From: DATBMY01 sp036554605
GTDB lineage: Bacteria; Acidobacteriota; Blastocatellia; UBA7656
Length of the DNA: 32,292 nucleotides
Assembly (NCBI GenBank): GCA_036554605.1
Contig: DATBMY010000326.1
Location: 1-32,292, forward strand
Direction of reading: 5' to 3'
Shown in pieces: positions 22,096-30,319 of the stretch (position 1 is the stretch's first letter; each line of letters starts with the position of its first letter). The notes beneath the pieces are model-generated. The model searched no databases. It saw nothing but the letters and a program-made list of their open reading frames with translations, and was not told where the DNA came from. The position numbers and the translations under genes are program-made.

Positions 22096-23751
22096 TCATC
22101 TCTCAAAGCGCGACAAAGAGACCGGGCGGAATATACGAATGCGGCCGCCATCAAAGACCGGGCGGCTGTCGTACCATTGCGAGTTTACGTTTTCTACGGA
22201 AGGATTCGACCCGACGACTACCAGTGTGTCTATTTTGGTGTGGGTTTCACCCAACAGCGCTTCCCACTGCTCCACTATCTGCCGGCTGTTTTCGCGCGGG
22301 TTTTCCAGAGGCATGAGCCCCTTGAATGTCAGGTCCCATGCATATCGACGAAAGGCTTCGTCGCGAAACTGTATGGGGAAGTAATAGAGGCAAGGGGCAT
22401 AGTTGTTCCATATAAAATTCTGAGTGCCGATTCCAAAGGCGTTGGGCAGGTTTTGGAGGGGATAGGCGCGGAAGCGCGAGTCGAAACTCACCTGGCAAGT
22501 CTGGACCCGCTGTTGAGTGCCCACGTGGGGCTTCGCCTCCATGAACTCGCTCACCAGGCGATTCGAATAGAGCGCGTACTCCCAGAAGAAAGCAATCTGC
22601 AAAGCTGCCGCCAGCACGAGCATGGCTCCGGCCACGCGCACTGCAAAGCGTTTCGTATCAAGCGTAAGGGCCGGGATGGCGGCGGCCAATCCTATAAGCA
22701 ATAATCGCTCGCGAAGTATGCCGCCGTGCGCGGCCCCGAAATGGCTCGGCCCGAAAAGGGCTCCCGCCGTCAAGATCCCCGATATGATCAGCCAGCCGCG
22801 GCTTGGTTTTAGGATCTGTCGCTCACTGCCGCCGAACAACGTGATCGCGACAAGCAGAAGCAGCGAAACCACAACGAGCAGCGAAGGCGACAGCAAACCC
22901 AGGGGCCCGGGACTGGAGTCGAGGAATGGAAGCACGTGTCCGGTCTGGCGAAGCCCGAGAAGGTCTAATTGATAGGCGTAATCTATCCACGAGCCGGGCG
23001 AGAGAAAATCTCGCATGCCAAACCACAGAACGTGCAGGTCGCCGCCCGCGCGCATCATCGCGCGGTAGGTAAGCAGAAGCGCCACCGCCGGCAGCAATAT
23101 TATGGCGGTCGTCTTTATGCGCTTCGGCCAGTTATCTGTCGGCGTTGCCAACGCCAGCACGACGATGCTCAGTATGGTCAGCCCGAAGCTGACGAGGTGA
23201 GTCAGGTATCCGAGCGTTAAAAGGCCGATCAATGACAGAATGCGGCCGGCGCTCATTTCATCGCGGCCGGCCCACCAGTATGCGAGCGTGATTAAGAACA
23301 TTCCCACGCCTAAAAGAAACCCATACAGCCCGAGCAGCCAGAGATAGTTCAGCGGGATGAGGACCGCAAGCGGCGCGACGATGATCATTCCAGACCACCC
23401 GGCCACACGCGCTCGCAGCCAGACGATGGCCGAAGTGATGCCGGCGGTCGTCAGCAGCATCAATATGCGATCCGCCGCGCTCTCCGGCAGAAAGGTCATG
23501 AGTCCTGTTAGCAGGAGGTGCAGAGTCCAGTAAGGCGTGGGCGCCCAGCTTATGAAGTAGAATTCGTGAAACGACGAATCCGGGTTCATAAGCTCGACCA
23601 TTAAGTGCGCGTTTAATAAATGTAGCGGCCCGTCCTGCGTGCGAAGCCACGGGACAAAGCATAAGGCGATCAGTACGGGGGCGGCGAGCGCGCTAAGGGC
23701 AATTAACCCCCACCGGCGTCCCGCATCCCCTCGAGCATCTCTATCTTGCAT
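22096..23751 (-). CDS. Polytopic membrane protein, GT-C-like, unknown function
   Basis: This 551-residue protein has about ten or more membrane helices over residues 14-400 and a soluble C-terminal tail of about 150 residues. After helix 1 comes RTQDGPLHLLNAHLMVEL, an acidic/polar loop of the kind found in GT-C glycosyltransferases (an Asp in the first periplasmic loop). The tail has an even number of aromatic/Asn-rich segments such as NFIWNNYAPCLYYFP. No specific family is recognised. It may be a membrane glycosyltransferase or an uncharacterised Acidobacteriota family. No good ribosome-binding site or promoter is visible. It is monocistronic and convergent with the SirB1-family gene. Confidence 0.6.
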   Translation of the reverse strand: MQDRDARGDAGRRWGLIALSALAAPVLIALCFVPWLRTQDGPLHLLNAHLMVELMNPDSSFHEFYFISWAPTPYWTLHLLLTGLMTFLPESAADRILMLLTTAGITSAIVWLRARVAGWSGMIIVAPLAVLIPLNYLWLLGLYGFLLGVGMFLITLAYWWAGRDEMSAGRILSLIGLLTLGYLTHLVSFGLTILSIVVLALATPTDNWPKRIKTTAIILLPAVALLLTYRAMMRAGGDLHVLWFGMRDFLSPGSWIDYAYQLDLLGLRQTGHVLPFLDSSPGPLGLLSPSLLVVVSLLLLVAITLFGGSERQILKPSRGWLIISGILTAGALFGPSHFGAAHGGILRERLLLIGLAAAIPALTLDTKRFAVRVAGAMLVLAAALQIAFFWEYALYSNRLVSEFMEAKPHVGTQQRVQTCQVSFDSRFRAYPLQNLPNAFGIGTQNFIWNNYAPCLYYFPIQFRDEAFRRYAWDLTFKGLMPLENPRENSRQIVEQWEALLGETHTKIDTLVVVGSNPSVENVNSQWYDSRPVFDGGRIRIFRPVSLSRFER

Positions 23752-23887
23752 AGTTTCGATAACCGGAGTTTGTAATGGCCAGCTGGATATTTGCAGGTTT
23801 CAGAGTTTACTTCAAGCTTGCGCCTGCCTCCGAATTATCGGCTTACCTGTTCAGGGAGCGTAAGTGTTATTAAAAGCGTCGTTTTGC

Positions 23888-23916
23888 TTGACATCAACTT
23901 AGCGGTGTCTGACAAT
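23888..23916 (+). promoter_or_regulatory. Sigma70-type promoter of the TPR-HTH gene
   Basis: A perfect TTGACA (23888-23893), a 17-bp spacer and GACAAT (23911-23916) predict a start near 23923. The -35 is preceded by TTTGC, the same 11-nt TTTGCTTGACA string found before gap (29107-29117). Confidence 0.6.
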
Positions 23917-23957
23917 GCGTCATTACTATGGAAAGCCCGGCCCCAGATGGAGATTAT

Positions 23958-25424
23958 ATGCCTCACAACTATACCGATCTCGCGGCTTTTGAAGAATTGA
24001 GAGAGAGTGGCGATTACGAGAAGATTGCCGCCGCGCTAAATAACGACTGGCAATCGATGCCCAAATACTCGCACGAAGGTATTCGCCTGAGACTGCTGGC
24101 CGGCGAGATAGCGGGCCGGCGCGGGCGGCTCGACGATATGGAATCCGCCTTCGCGCCTTACTTAGAAGAGGTCGACTCTGTCCCTTTCGGTCTGGCGGCA
24201 AGGGTCCTGTTGATGCTTGCGACCTATCATTACCGCCGCAACGAGCCGAGCGAGGCGCTCCGGCTTTCCATTATGGCTCAAGCCGTAGCGAGCGGGCGCG
24301 ATGACGAGTTCACGCTGGGTGAAGCCAAGCAGCTCGAAGGGCAGGCGCTATGGTCGCTTGAGCGGTGGCACGAGGCGGCCGTAGCCTTCGATGCGGCGGG
24401 CAGTCTATACGCCGCCAATGCCCGCACGTACCGGCTGGGGCTTGCCTACCTGTGCCTCGGCGCTGTGCGCAACCGCACCGGGTGTGTTGAAGAGGCGCGC
24501 ACGACGCTTGAGCGCGGTATAAAGATACTGCTTAAGAGTCAGGACGTTTATAGCCTGGCCGTCGCGAGGGTCAACATCGCTCTCGCCCTCAATCATATGG
24601 GAGAGTACGAGACGGCTTTGAGGTATCTGGAGTTTGCCCACGACACTTTTCAAAGGATGGGGCATGACCAGTATTCCTATCTGACGATGAACAGCATCGC
24701 CGCCACGCTCGTCTGCCTGAAAGATTACGAGAGGTCGGCGAGCCTGGTAAATCGCGCGCTCGACATGGGTATGAAAGCGCGCAGCACTCAAATCGCTTCT
24801 ACATACGAGGTGAAGGCCAGGGTCCACATTGCGCGGCGCGAATGGGAACAGGCCGAAAAGGCGCTCACGACCGCGGCCGAGATTGCCGATCAAGCCAACA
24901 GCCAATCGCAGCGGCTCGACGTGAAAAGGACTTTCGGGAAGCTTTGTATAGCTCTGGAACGCGATGAAGAGGCGAGCGCCGTGCTGTTGGACGCACTTAC
25001 GATTGCGCAGGACCTTCGGGCCTCGCTCATCGAGCTGGAGGTCAAAGCGCTTCTCGCGCAGGCCATCTGCGTGACCAGCCCGGTCGAGGCCTGCAAGCTG
25101 GTGAGCGACGTCGAGGCCGCGCTCTCAAACCGCCCCCTGCCCGAATTGAGGAAAGAGACGCATGCCGCGCGCAAGCGCATCAACTCGCTCGACCAGGAGC
25201 ATTATTTCATTCTTTCGGACGCGAGGATTCCGGCGCTTGCTGAGGCTAAGATATCGCTTCTCAAATGGCTCTGGGCGCGCGCGCTTTATAAAGCGCGCGG
25301 CAATGCCCGCGACGCGGCTTCAATACTTGGCGTCACCCCTACATACATACGCAAGCTGACTAAGGTTATCCCGCGCGACCTGCTGCGCCCGGGAAAGAAG
25401 AGGTCGAAGAGGACCGACCTTTAA
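23958..25424 (+). CDS. TPR-repeat protein with C-terminal Fis-type helix-turn-helix
   Basis: This protein is 488 residues from ATG 23958. Most of it is TPR-like helical hairpins (such as ARVNIALALNHMGEYETALRY and LEGQALWSLERWHEAAVAFD). The last 60 residues form a Fis/HTH_8-type DNA-binding unit, WARALYKARGNARDAASILG followed by VTPTYIRKLTKVIP. The layout suggests a transcription regulator whose TPR region senses a partner. No receiver or ATPase domain is present. ATG 23928 would add ten residues but has no ribosome-binding site and lies about 5 nt from the predicted transcription start. ATG 23958 has GGAG at 23947-23950 and is preferred. Target genes are unknown. Confidence 0.8.
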   Translation: MPHNYTDLAAFEELRESGDYEKIAAALNNDWQSMPKYSHEGIRLRLLAGEIAGRRGRLDDMESAFAPYLEEVDSVPFGLAARVLLMLATYHYRRNEPSEALRLSIMAQAVASGRDDEFTLGEAKQLEGQALWSLERWHEAAVAFDAAGSLYAANARTYRLGLAYLCLGAVRNRTGCVEEARTTLERGIKILLKSQDVYSLAVARVNIALALNHMGEYETALRYLEFAHDTFQRMGHDQYSYLTMNSIAATLVCLKDYERSASLVNRALDMGMKARSTQIASTYEVKARVHIARREWEQAEKALTTAAEIADQANSQSQRLDVKRTFGKLCIALERDEEASAVLLDALTIAQDLRASLIELEVKALLAQAICVTSPVEACKLVSDVEAALSNRPLPELRKETHAARKRINSLDQEHYFILSDARIPALAEAKISLLKWLWARALYKARGNARDAASILGVTPTYIRKLTKVIPRDLLRPGKKRSKRTDL

Positions 25425-25445
25425 TGAATCGCGGAAAGACCCGGG

Positions 25446-26591
25446 CTACCCCGCGCGCGATTGCCATATAGAATCGGTAGACTCGGCCAGCTCACGCTTG
25501 AGCTTTAAATAGCGCCTTGCAAATTCCTCTCGCTCCGCATCATTCAATGGCTGACTGCCCGCGGCAACCCTGTCAGAGCTTATAACCCCATCGAGCGCCA
25601 GCGCGTGCTTGAGGCAGGCAACGCTCTTCTTGACGCTTTTACCAGCGCTCGAAAAGCGACACGCCGCCCCAAAGCTTTCAAATGCCGACCTGTATATCGC
25701 CATCAATCTTTCGTCGCCCGCGAAGCAAGCGCGCCAGGCCCGCTGCCACTCGCGCGGCCATACGTTTGCCGGCCCGGAGACCACGCCTATCGGCAGTTCG
25801 TTATGCAGGAGATAGCGGTTCCAGTATTCGCGAGCGCGGCCCAGCAGACCCTCTTCGAGCCTGAAGACCTGGAACATCAGCATCGCGTTGCCGACATAAA
25901 TGCCGAACTCTCCCTTGTCCTTGAAATGGCCCGCGCCCTTTGTATAGTTGCCCAGCACCCGGCGAGGCGCGGAGACTTTCAACCCGAAGATGAAAGGGAG
26001 GCGGCTCAGCCTTTTTACGTTTCTCGTGCGGATGTGCGGCACGCGTGGGTCGGCGGCGATGTCCGCGTTGTCGTAGAGAAAGACCGGCATCCATCTGCCG
26101 GCGCGATCGAACATATCGCTCACGTCGCGCTGGAAAAAGCTTATTATCTCTCCCAGGTCTTTGATCGAAAGCGGCGCGACCACCGCCGCGTCCGCCCTCG
26201 AATCGAGGGCGCATCTGAGGTTTGAGAGCGTCTCCGCGCGGGTAGGAGCCGTCACGCCCGCCCACGCCTCTACGGGCATGCCCGCGCGAGGGCCCATCTC
26301 ACGATTGATTGCGGCAACCTCGTCGGCCTCGATTCCGATCAGCCGCTGGCGCTCGCTGTTCGAGATGCGGTTCCATTCGCCCGTCGTGCCGCAGCCAAAG
26401 ATGATATCCGCGCCCGCACCCTGCTGCGTGAGATAGCGAAACAGCCGCCGTTGCTCCTCTTCAATCACTCGCCCGGTCTCATCAAGCACGGTGATGGAAG
26501 GGATGCTAAGACCGCGCCGGGGTTCGTAGCGCCGCCTTTCGGCCGTTCGGGGCGCGCCTTTGAGGTCAGCTATTTCCGTGCCGGGTGTCAT
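25446..26591 (-). CDS. Dihydrodipicolinate synthase-family (class I aldolase) enzyme
   Basis: This 381-residue protein follows the DapA/NAL superfamily layout. It has GCGTTGEWNRIS (67-78), which forms the substrate carboxylate-binding GTTGE, the tyrosine Y173 in VFLYDNAD, and the Schiff-base lysine K205 in FGLKVSAP. These are the essential residues, so it should be an active lyase or aldolase on a 2-oxo acid. It is longer than typical DapA (about 290-300 residues), with a 25-residue basic N-terminal extension and a longer C-terminus. It is therefore probably not the lysine-pathway enzyme. It lies 27 bp after the cupin gene on the same strand, suggesting joint use. The substrate is unknown. 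No Shine-Dalgarno is visible. Confidence 0.82.
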   Translation of the reverse strand: MTPGTEIADLKGAPRTAERRRYEPRRGLSIPSITVLDETGRVIEEEQRRLFRYLTQQGAGADIIFGCGTTGEWNRISNSERQRLIGIEADEVAAINREMGPRAGMPVEAWAGVTAPTRAETLSNLRCALDSRADAAVVAPLSIKDLGEIISFFQRDVSDMFDRAGRWMPVFLYDNADIAADPRVPHIRTRNVKRLSRLPFIFGLKVSAPRRVLGNYTKGAGHFKDKGEFGIYVGNAMLMFQVFRLEEGLLGRAREYWNRYLLHNELPIGVVSGPANVWPREWQRAWRACFAGDERLMAIYRSAFESFGAACRFSSAGKSVKKSVACLKHALALDGVISSDRVAAGSQPLNDAEREEFARRYLKLKRELAESTDSIWQSRAG

Positions 26592-26618
26592 ACGAAGTAA
26601 AGGCTATGTGATTCTGTT

Positions 26619-26996
26619 TCAGAGTTGCTCAGGGCTATGGACAGTCCGCTCGTTCTCTATGTCGCCGGTGTTGAGCGTCGTTTTCGGCTCAAAAAGTAGG
26701 ACGTGGGTCTCTGCTTCGGCCACGGGAAGGTGCTCGACGCCTTTAGGGATGATGACAAATTCGCCTTCCTCGATCTTGATATCACGGTCGCGAAGCTTCA
26801 TAAGCAAAGTACCTTTCAAGACAAGGAACATCTCGTCTTCCCGGTCGTGCTTATGCCAGACAAACTCGCCCTTCAGCTTAACGAGCTTGACGTGCGAATC
26901 GTTTATCTCGCCAACTATTCGGGGGCTCCAATGCTCGTCAAAAAGAGCGAGTTTTTCAGAAAGATTTACCTTTTCGATGGCAGCGCTCTCTTGCAT
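26619..26996 (-). CDS. Single-domain cupin protein
   Basis: This 125-residue protein carries the two cupin motifs. Motif 1 is WHKHDREDEMFLVLKG (two His, Glu and Gly) and motif 2 is PKGVEHLPVAEAETHVLL. The metal ligands (H-x-H, E and H) are intact, so a divalent-metal site is likely. Small cupins act as isomerases, dioxygenases or sensors; the role here is unknown. A promoter with a predicted start only a few bases before the ATG, and a weak AGG site, imply a nearly leaderless message. The DapA-like gene follows, probably in the same operon. Confidence 0.87.
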   Translation of the reverse strand: MQESAAIEKVNLSEKLALFDEHWSPRIVGEINDSHVKLVKLKGEFVWHKHDREDEMFLVLKGTLLMKLRDRDIKIEEGEFVIIPKGVEHLPVAEAETHVLLFEPKTTLNTGDIENERTVHSPEQL

Positions 26997-27004
26997 ACCT
27001 GTTG

Positions 27005-27033
27005 AGCCTAGATGCGCGCCATTTCAAAGTCAA
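27005..27033 (-). promoter_or_regulatory. Possible promoter of the cupin/DapA-like operon
   Basis: On the minus strand, TTGACT (27033-27028), a 17-bp spacer and TAGGCT (27010-27005) lie only 8 bp upstream of the ATG at 26996. Transcription would begin almost at the start codon. Confidence 0.45.
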
Positions 27034-27049
27034 GGTGGGAGGCCCCGCG

Positions 27050-27078
27050 TTGATACTCGCAATTCAGTTGTGTATATT
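27050..27078 (+). promoter_or_regulatory. Sigma70-type promoter of the transketolase gene
   Basis: TTGATA (27050-27055), a 17-bp spacer and TATATT (27073-27078) match 5/6 at each box. The leader would be about 48 nt, ending with GAGGAG before ATG 27133. It is back-to-back with the cupin promoter candidate, with 16 bp between the -35 boxes. Confidence 0.68.
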
Positions 27079-27132
27079 GGCAATTGCCGATTCATTCTGT
27101 ATTTCATCACATCGCTCGATGAGGAGTCATTC

Positions 27133-29007
27133 ATGCAACAGTCAGCCAGAGCCGATAAGAATTTGATCGAATCTCTCCAGTCGATGGGGAACCGCTTGCG
27201 AATACATTCAATCGTATCGACGACCGAGGCAGGGTCGGGCCATCCGACAACCTGTATGTCTGCTGCCGACCTGACGGCCGCGGTCTTTTTCTACGCTATG
27301 CGTTACGATGTTGAAAACCCAAAGAGCCCGCTCAATGATCGCTTCGTGCTTTCAAAGGGACACGCCGCGCCTTTGCTTTACGCCGCCTGGGCCGAAGCCG
27401 GCGCTTTCCCCGTCGAGAGCTTAAAGACGCTGCGCGAGCTTACGAGCGACCTTGAAGGCCATCCGACTCCGCGGCTCCCGTGGGTAGAAGTCGCAACGGG
27501 GTCGCTCGGGCAGGGACTGTCGTGCGGCGTTGGAATGGCGCTTTCGGGGAAGTATCTCGACAAAGTTAATAACAGGGTGTTCGTGCTGATGGGAGACGGC
27601 GAAGCGGCCGAAGGATCAGTCTGGGAAGCCGCCGCTCTGGCCTCTTATTACAAGCTCGATAATCTTATAGGAATTGTCGACGTCAACGGGCTGGGCCAGA
27701 GCCAGGCTACGATGTACGGGCACGACACGGAGGTCTATCGCCGCCGGTTCGAAGCCTTCGGCTGGCACGCGATAAGCATCGACGGTCACGACATGTCGCA
27801 GATAGTCGAAGCCCTGGATACGGCTCTGGGAGCCAATGACAAGCCGGTAGCGATTTTGGCTGCCACAAAAAAAGGCAAAGGCGTCTCATTCATCGAGGAT
27901 AAAGAAGGCTGGCACGGCAAGGCGCTCAAGAAGGATGAGGCCGAGCGCGCTATTGCCGAGCTGCAATCGAAGGCCGGCAACGCCGATGGTTTGAAAGTTC
28001 GGATGCCTGAAGGCCGCAAGGCTGACCCCATAAAGCTAAACGGCGGGTCGTCAGGCGAGGCGGCGCAGAGCGGGTTTAAGCTTGGCGACCAGGTCGCGAC
28101 ACGCGAAGCCTACGGCGCGGCGCTTGCGCGGCTCGGCGACATCAACGCGGCGGTAGTCGGCCTTGACGGCGATACGAAGAACTCTACCTTTTCGGAAAAG
28201 TTCATGAAGGCGCATCCTGAAAGGTTCTTTGAATGCTTTATCGCCGAACAGAATATGGTGAGCGCGGCCGTGGGGTTAGGGTCGATGGGCAAGGTGCCTT
28301 TCGCTTCTACCTTCGCCTGTTTTCTCACGCGCGCTTATGACCAGATACGCATGGCGGCGATATCTCAGGCGAACTTGAAGCTGTGCGGGTCCCACGCCGG
28401 GGTTTCAATCGGCGAAGACGGCCCTTCGCAGATGGCGCTCGAAGACCTGGCGATGATGCGCGCCATTATCGGGGCGACCGTCTTCTATCCGTCGGATGCG
28501 GTTGCGACCGAGCAGGCGGTGAAACTTGCGGCCGACAACCATGGAATATTCTATATTCGTACGAGCCGCCCGAAGACGCCGGTCATTTATACCGAGGAGG
28601 ATAAGTTCGAGATAGGGCGCGCGAAGGTGGTTCGCCAGAGCGATAATGACCGCATAACAATCGTCGCCGGGGGCGTGACGCTTTTCGAAGCGCTCGCTGC
28701 ATACGATCAGCTGAAGGGCGAAGGGATAGCCGTGCGAGTGATCGACATATTCTCGGTCAAGCCTGTTGACGAGACGACGCTGCGCGAGGCCGGTAAGGCG
28801 ACCGGCGATCTGATCCTGACGGTCGAAGACCATTCGGAGTGCGGAGGCATCGGAGAAGCGGTGGCGGGAGCGGTCGCGCCCGCTGGAATTCGCGTTCACC
28901 GGCTCGCGGTAAGCCGCCTTCCGAGGTCGGGCAAGCCGGAAGAACTGCTCGCCGCGCATCACATCGACCGCACGGCGATTGTAGAGAAAGTAAAATCTCT
29001 ATTGTGA
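27133..29007 (+). CDS. tkt: Transketolase, compact animal-like type
   Basis: Transketolase moves two-carbon ketol units in the pentose-phosphate pathway using thiamine diphosphate. This is a full-length 624-residue chain. It has GSGHPT (34-39, H37), FVLSKGHAAP (71-80), the ThDP motif GDG (154-156) to N185, the catalytic glutamate E372 in IAEQNMVS, and a C-terminal PRSGKPEELL. The length and strings such as DRFVLSKGHAAP, DGDTKNSTFSE and SIGEDGPSQMALEDLAM resemble the animal enzyme more than the ~660-residue E. coli TktA. ATG 27133 follows GAGGAG by 6 nt. A longer frame from 26560 overlaps the cupin gene antisense and is not part of it. Confidence 0.95.
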   Translation: MQQSARADKNLIESLQSMGNRLRIHSIVSTTEAGSGHPTTCMSAADLTAAVFFYAMRYDVENPKSPLNDRFVLSKGHAAPLLYAAWAEAGAFPVESLKTLRELTSDLEGHPTPRLPWVEVATGSLGQGLSCGVGMALSGKYLDKVNNRVFVLMGDGEAAEGSVWEAAALASYYKLDNLIGIVDVNGLGQSQATMYGHDTEVYRRRFEAFGWHAISIDGHDMSQIVEALDTALGANDKPVAILAATKKGKGVSFIEDKEGWHGKALKKDEAERAIAELQSKAGNADGLKVRMPEGRKADPIKLNGGSSGEAAQSGFKLGDQVATREAYGAALARLGDINAAVVGLDGDTKNSTFSEKFMKAHPERFFECFIAEQNMVSAAVGLGSMGKVPFASTFACFLTRAYDQIRMAAISQANLKLCGSHAGVSIGEDGPSQMALEDLAMMRAIIGATVFYPSDAVATEQAVKLAADNHGIFYIRTSRPKTPVIYTEEDKFEIGRAKVVRQSDNDRITIVAGGVTLFEALAAYDQLKGEGIAVRVIDIFSVKPVDETTLREAGKATGDLILTVEDHSECGGIGEAVAGAVAPAGIRVHRLAVSRLPRSGKPEELLAAHHIDRTAIVEKVKSLL

Positions 29008-29043
29008 AAAGCGGCGCTGTCGCAGAGTCGGAATATGAGTGAG

Positions 29044-29081
29044 AGGTCAGTACCGCCCGAGGTAGCGGGCGGTTCCGACTT
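29044..29081. repeat. REP-like hairpin repeat, copy 3 (short form)
   Basis: GTCAGTACCGCCCG (29046-29059) pairs with CGGGCGGTTCCGAC (29066-29079) except for two mismatched positions, with a six-base loop. CGGGCGGTTCCGACTT (29066-29081) matches 3987-4002 of copy 1 at 14 of 16 bases. The inner stem of copy 1 is missing. The element begins 36 bp after the transketolase stop and might help end that transcript. Confidence 0.75.
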
Positions 29082-29111
29082 GCATCAGCCGTGACCTAAA
29101 AAGGCGTTTGC

Positions 29112-29140
29112 TTGACAAGGTGGAGGGCATCCGTTAACTT
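29112..29140 (+). promoter_or_regulatory. Promoter of the gap-pgk operon
   Basis: A perfect TTGACA (29112-29117), a 17-bp spacer and TAACTT (29135-29140, 3/6) predict a leader of about 60 nt before the gap ATG. TTTGC before the -35 repeats the context of the promoter at 23888. Confidence 0.5.
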
Positions 29141-29206
29141 CGTTTGTTGCTCTATGGACACGCGGCGTTACATGTAAGTGACTTGAAGAAACCAGGAGGA
29201 AAAAAG

Positions 29207-30214
29207 ATGGCTATCAAAGTTGGGATTAATGGGTTTGGTCGAATCGGACGCAACGTCTTTCGCGCGGCGCTGGGGCGTGGCGACGTTGATTTCGTCGCGG
29301 TCAACGACATAACCAATACCAAGACGCTCGCGCACCTTCTCAAATACGATTCGGTGCTCGGCAATCTTGACGCCGACATTTCCGCGACCGACAACTCGAT
29401 CAAAGTGAACGACGAGGAGTTTCGCGTCTTTTCAGAACGCGACCCGGGAAAGATAGACTGGGAGTCGGTCGGCGCCGAAATAGTAGTCGAGTCGACGGGG
29501 CTCTTTACGGATCGTGACAATGCGGCCAAGCACCTTCGCGGGACGGTAAAGAAAGTGATCATCTCGGCGCCCGCCAAGAATGAAGACATAACTATCGTTT
29601 TAGGTGTAAACGAGCAGTCATACAATCCCCGCGAGCACCACATCATTTCTAACGCTTCTTGCACGACCAACTGTCTTGCGCCCATCGCCAAGGTGCTGCA
29701 CGAGAGCTTCACTATAAAGAAGGGCCTGATGACGACGGTACATTCATATACGAATGATCAGCAACTGCTCGACCTGCCTCACAAAGATCTGAGGCGCGCG
29801 CGCGCGGCCGCCCTGTCGATCATCCCGACGAGCACCGGCGCGGCGAAGGCGATAGGACTGGTGCTGCCCGAGCTGAAGGGGCATCTCGACGGCATATCGC
29901 TGCGCGTCCCGACACCGACCGTATCTATAGTCGATCTGGTCGCTGAAGTAGAAAAGAGCACAACGAAGGAAGAGGTGAACGCGGCGATGAAGAAGGCGGC
30001 CGACGGCAACCTTCGCGGGCTGCTGCAATATTCCGAAGAGCCGCTCGTATCGATTGATTTCCGCGGCAACCCGCACTCTTCTATTCTTGACGCGCCTTAC
30101 ACAAGCGTCCTCGACGGAAACATGGTGAAGGTGCTTTCCTGGTATGACAACGAGTGGGGTTATTCCTGCCGGGTCGTCGACCTGATCAAATATATTGCGG
30201 AGCAGGGACTCTAA
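29207..30214 (+). CDS. gap: Type I glyceraldehyde-3-phosphate dehydrogenase
   Basis: GAPDH oxidises glyceraldehyde-3-phosphate to 1,3-bisphosphoglycerate in glycolysis. This 335-residue protein has the NAD fold start VGINGFGRIGRNVFRA (5-20), a D34 in AVNDIT that favours NAD+ over NADP+, catalytic C152 in SNASCTTNCLAP (148-159) and H179 in TTVHSYTNDQ. It ends in SWYDNEWGYSCRVVD. The length is standard. ATG 29207 follows AGGAGG by 7 nt; an upstream ATG at 29144 would add 21 residues before the conserved strand and is rejected. It leads a likely operon with pgk, a lipoprotein gene and tpiA. Confidence 0.97.
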   Translation: MAIKVGINGFGRIGRNVFRAALGRGDVDFVAVNDITNTKTLAHLLKYDSVLGNLDADISATDNSIKVNDEEFRVFSERDPGKIDWESVGAEIVVESTGLFTDRDNAAKHLRGTVKKVIISAPAKNEDITIVLGVNEQSYNPREHHIISNASCTTNCLAPIAKVLHESFTIKKGLMTTVHSYTNDQQLLDLPHKDLRRARAAALSIIPTSTGAAKAIGLVLPELKGHLDGISLRVPTPTVSIVDLVAEVEKSTTKEEVNAAMKKAADGNLRGLLQYSEEPLVSIDFRGNPHSSILDAPYTSVLDGNMVKVLSWYDNEWGYSCRVVDLIKYIAEQGL

Positions 30215-30319
30215 TCATAAATAATTGTTGGGCGGCGGGCGACGGTGGATTAGCGAAAGCAGACGCTTCATTATGCCGTATCGCCTGTCGCTCAACGAGC
30301 TGACCCGCCGATTATTCCT

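Noticed and set aside
26560..27132. N-terminal extension of the transketolase frame (about 190 residues)
   Set aside because: It runs antisense through the cupin and its promoter, has no transketolase features, and the proper start at 27133 has GAGGAG.
29144..29206. Earlier ATG start for gap
   Set aside because: It adds a non-conserved 21-residue head; AGGAGG precedes ATG 29207 and the NAD-fold strand begins right there.
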